From NCBI GenBank assembly GCA_019309685.1, contig JAFDFT010000097.1, forward strand, positions 1 to 7,683: a stretch of DNA of 7,683 nt, in the 5' to 3' direction. A program made the translations under genes and the position numbers. The DNA comes from Deltaproteobacteria bacterium (lineage in GTDB: Bacteria; Desulfobacterota; Desulfobacteria; Desulfobacterales; JAABPS01). Position 1 is the first letter of the stretch. Each line of letters starts with the position of its first letter. The notes under the pieces are model-generated. The model did no database searches. It was not told where the DNA came from and saw only the letters and a program-made list of their open reading frames with translations. Positions 6,145-7,683 of this stretch are shown here, one piece after another.

Positions 6145-6308
6145 GATTTCCAACCCAGAAATGAGCAATTTTTCGCAAAGTCAAGGAAATCAAGGAATTA
6201 CGCGGAGGCGTACTCAGTTGTACGTCGCACAAGTAATTCCGAAGATTTATCCGCCTTAGGCGGGTTGACACAGAGATTGCGGAAAAGGGCCATTTGTGGA
6301 TGGAAATC
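6145..6308 (+). repeat. 164-bp imperfect palindrome, copy B of the MITE-like or structured-RNA repeat
   Basis: A long near-complete inverted repeat. Pairing arms from outside in: GATTTCCA (6145-6152) with TGGAAATC (6301-6308); AAATG (6159-6163) with CATTT (6291-6295); TTTTCGCAA (6170-6178) with TTGCGGAAAA (6277-6286, one bulge); GTCAA (6180-6184) with TTGAC (6265-6269); AAATC (6187-6191) with GATTT (6244-6248); GGAATTAC (6194-6201) with GTAATTCC (6233-6240); CGTAC (6209-6213) with GTACG (6220-6224), loop TCAGTT. The right arm carries an additional small hairpin, CCGCC-TTA-GGCGG (6251-6263), with no partner in the left arm. No coding capacity. The element is related to the one at 5078-5242 and ends 1 bp before the sdhC Shine-Dalgarno, so its folding could affect sdhC translation. 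No clear target-site duplication is seen. Confidence 0.82.
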
Positions 6309-6309
6309 C

Positions 6310-6316
6310 AGGAGGG
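6310..6316 (+). promoter_or_regulatory. Strong Shine-Dalgarno of sdhC abutting the palindromic element
   Basis: AGGAGGG, five bases before the ATG at 6322. It fixes the sdhC start. It lies immediately outside the outer arm of the 6145-6308 hairpin, so a folded leader would leave it at the base of the stem. Confidence 0.85.
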
Positions 6317-6321
6317 AATAG

Positions 6322-6963
6322 ATGAACTGGTTAATTAATACCCTAACAACCTCCATCGGCAAAAAACTGATGATGGCCGTTACAGGCCTTGGATTTTGCT
6401 CGTTTCTGGTTGCACATTTCATAGGAAATCTAACGCTTTTTGGCGGTGAGCTCGCTTTTACCGCGTACGCTGAAGGCCTCCATTCTATGGGAGCGCTCAT
6501 TACAGTTGCGGAAATTGGACTTCTGACCATGGCACTCATTCATATTACCACAGGCATTACCCTTTTTTATCAAAATATCAAAGCAAGACCTGTCAGGTAT
6601 TCGATGAATAAAAACGCGGGAGGTCGTACCCTTGGATCAAAAACAGCGCCGTATACAGGCTTTATTCTTTTCGCGTTCATTGTTTTACACCTGCTTAATT
6701 TTCATTTTGTTGATAAAACAGATCGGAGTATATACCAAATCGTTTCAGAGACATTTTCCAAACCCGGATATTTAGTCATTTACGTCCTTGCAATGATTGC
6801 TGCTGCATTGCACGTCAGGCACGGATTATGGAGCGCATTTCAAACAGTGGGCGCCAACCATCCGAAATACATGCCGTTGATCATGGCTGTTAGCATCATC
6901 TTCGGACTGGTTATCGCTTTGGGTTTTGGGTTTATCCCCATCTACATTTCCTTCATCGCTTAA
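6322..6963 (+). CDS. sdhC: Succinate dehydrogenase/fumarate reductase cytochrome b subunit (type B, SdhC)
   Basis: Membrane anchor of 213 residues that carries haem b and exchanges electrons with quinone for the SdhA-SdhB catalytic dimer. Five hydrophobic helices are visible at about 14-40, 56-84, 108-130, 148-172 and 184-211, as in the single-subunit, di-haem type B anchors of Bacillus and Wolinella. Candidate haem ligands or quinone-site histidines are His32 (VAHFIGN), His74 (ALIHITTGI), His123 and His128 (LHLLNFHF), and His164 and His167 (AALHVRHGLWSAFQ). I cannot assign each to a haem without an alignment. The start follows AGGAGGG. sdhA begins 11 bp downstream, so the two are co-transcribed. 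The direction of catalysis, succinate oxidation or fumarate reduction, cannot be read from the sequence. Confidence 0.95.
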   Translation: MNWLINTLTTSIGKKLMMAVTGLGFCSFLVAHFIGNLTLFGGELAFTAYAEGLHSMGALITVAEIGLLTMALIHITTGITLFYQNIKARPVRYSMNKNAGGRTLGSKTAPYTGFILFAFIVLHLLNFHFVDKTDRSIYQIVSETFSKPGYLVIYVLAMIAAALHVRHGLWSAFQTVGANHPKYMPLIMAVSIIFGLVIALGFGFIPIYISFIA

Positions 6964-6974
6964 GGAGAAGTGAT

Positions 6975-7683
6975 ATGCATCTTGACGCTAACATTCCTTC
7001 GAGACCTCTTGCTGACAAATGGGACACTCACCGGTTCGAGTTAAAACTCGTAAACTCGGCGAATAAGAGGCATTTTGATATACTTGTGGTTGGAACAGGA
7101 CTGGCCGGTGCATCCGCTTCAGCCTCTCTTGCGGAGCTGGGGTATAATGTAAAGACCTTCTGTATCCAGGACAGTCCAAGGCGCGCCCACAGCATCGCGG
7201 CTCAAGGAGGGATTAATGCCGCTAAAAACTACACCAATGAGGGTGACAGTATATGGCGGCTCTTTTACGATACCATAAAAGGCGGAGACTTCAGAGCAAG
7301 AGAAGCAAACGTCTATCGGCTCGCTCAATTAAGCAATAATATTATCGACCAGTGTGTCGCTCAGGGTGTGCCATTTGCACGTGATTACGGGGGACTGTTG
7401 GCAAACCGGAGCTTTGGCGGGGCACAGGTCTCAAGGACTTTTTACGCCAGGGGCCAAACCGGCCAGCAATTGCTCTTAGGCGCTTACGGCGCGCTGTCCA
7501 GACAGATTGCAAACGGCAAAACCGCCATGTACCCGCGCCGCGAAATGCTTAACCTCATCGTCATCGATAACCGGGCCCGGGGCATTGTTGTTCGAAATCT
7601 TATCAGCGGCGATATTGAAGCCCACCTGGCCGACGCCGTTGTGTTAGCAACCGGTGGTTATGGAAATGTATTTTCCCTTTCAA
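6975..7683 (+). CDS. sdhA: Succinate dehydrogenase/fumarate reductase flavoprotein subunit (SdhA), N-terminal part
   Basis: Catalytic FAD subunit interconverting succinate and fumarate on the cytoplasmic side of the membrane. The first 236 residues are present; the gene runs off the right edge (the family is about 580-650 residues). The Rossmann FAD-binding segment is at about 33-66 (FDILVVGTGLAGASAS). The covalent flavin site is RRAHSIAAQGGINA (69-82), with His72 the expected 8-alpha-histidyl FAD residue. NRSFGGAQVSRTFYARGQTG (144-163) is a conserved active-site region, and VVLATGGYGNVF (222-233) is the second FAD-contact motif. The start ATG is supported by AGGAG (6963-6967), which overlaps the sdhC stop codon and sits seven bases upstream. 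An sdhB iron-sulfur subunit is expected downstream. Confidence 0.96.
   Translation, partial: MHLDANIPSRPLADKWDTHRFELKLVNSANKRHFDILVVGTGLAGASASASLAELGYNVKTFCIQDSPRRAHSIAAQGGINAAKNYTNEGDSIWRLFYDTIKGGDFRAREANVYRLAQLSNNIIDQCVAQGVPFARDYGGLLANRSFGGAQVSRTFYARGQTGQQLLLGAYGALSRQIANGKTAMYPRREMLNLIVIDNRARGIVVRNLISGDIEAHLADAVVLATGGYGNVFSLS

Larger units (their letters stand above)
6006..6321. other. 316-bp intergenic region between the HD gene and sdhC
   Basis: The first 139 bases are AT-rich and hold no recognisable gene. TTTTTTATAAAAAA (6073-6086) is a 14-bp palindrome of A and T only. No GC-rich terminator hairpin with a U-tract follows the HD gene. The remaining bases are taken up by the 164-bp palindromic element (6145-6308) and the sdhC ribosome-binding site. 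No convincing sdh promoter is visible upstream of the element, so transcription may start within it or in the AT-rich part. Confidence 0.6.

Noticed and set aside
6265..6293. TTGACA as the -35 box of an sdhC promoter
   Set aside because: The hexamer is perfect, but it is part of a paired arm of the palindrome and no acceptable -10 box lies 16-19 bases downstream.
6198..6539. Minus-strand open frame of 113 residues over the start of sdhC
   Set aside because: It lies antisense to sdhC and its C-terminal part is the palindromic repeat. No ribosome site and no family resemblance.

Overview
The window looks like chromosomal DNA from a Gram-negative, sulfate-reducing-type deltaproteobacterium (Desulfobacterota, probably Desulfobacterales). 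The evidence is a complete Tol-Pal envelope system with Pal carrying the GHCDERGT form of its peptidoglycan-binding motif, a TolA much shorter than the enterobacterial one, and a type B succinate dehydrogenase/fumarate reductase (single five-helix cytochrome b subunit followed directly by the flavoprotein). The assignment is an inference from protein character only.

Left part (1-4879, all minus strand): the operon tolQ-tolR-tolA-tolB-pal-cpoB reads right to left. TolQ and TolR form the proton-driven motor in the inner membrane. TolA is the energised periplasm-spanning arm. TolB is the periplasmic propeller, Pal the outer-membrane lipoprotein bound to peptidoglycan, and CpoB the TPR protein linking the system to cell-wall synthesis. 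CpoB runs off the left edge. tolQ and tolR overlap by ATGA, and tolR-tolA and tolB-pal are nearly contiguous. Two longer gaps, tolA-tolB (133 bp) and pal-cpoB (164 bp), each hold a clean hairpin without a U-tract.

Middle part (4880-6321): a stand-alone HD-domain phosphohydrolase of the YfbR/HDDC2 type (5436-6005, plus strand) sits between two long non-coding stretches. Each stretch contains an imperfect palindrome of about 165 bp (5078-5242 and 6145-6308). The two palindromes lie in the same orientation. Their left halves align without gaps at 41 of 69 positions, and they share a CGTAC-loop-GTAC-R-TCGC core at the same distance from the left end and a nearly identical right end. They appear to be two diverged copies of one MITE-like or structured-RNA repeat family. 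This is the most notable signal in the window. The second copy ends 1 bp before the Shine-Dalgarno sequence of sdhC.

Right part (6322-7683, plus strand): sdhC (membrane cytochrome b) and the first 236 codons of sdhA (FAD subunit). The iron-sulfur subunit sdhB is expected beyond the right edge. Together they would form the quinone-linked succinate:quinone oxidoreductase of the TCA cycle or of fumarate respiration. I see no CRISPR array, tRNA, rRNA or transposase gene.
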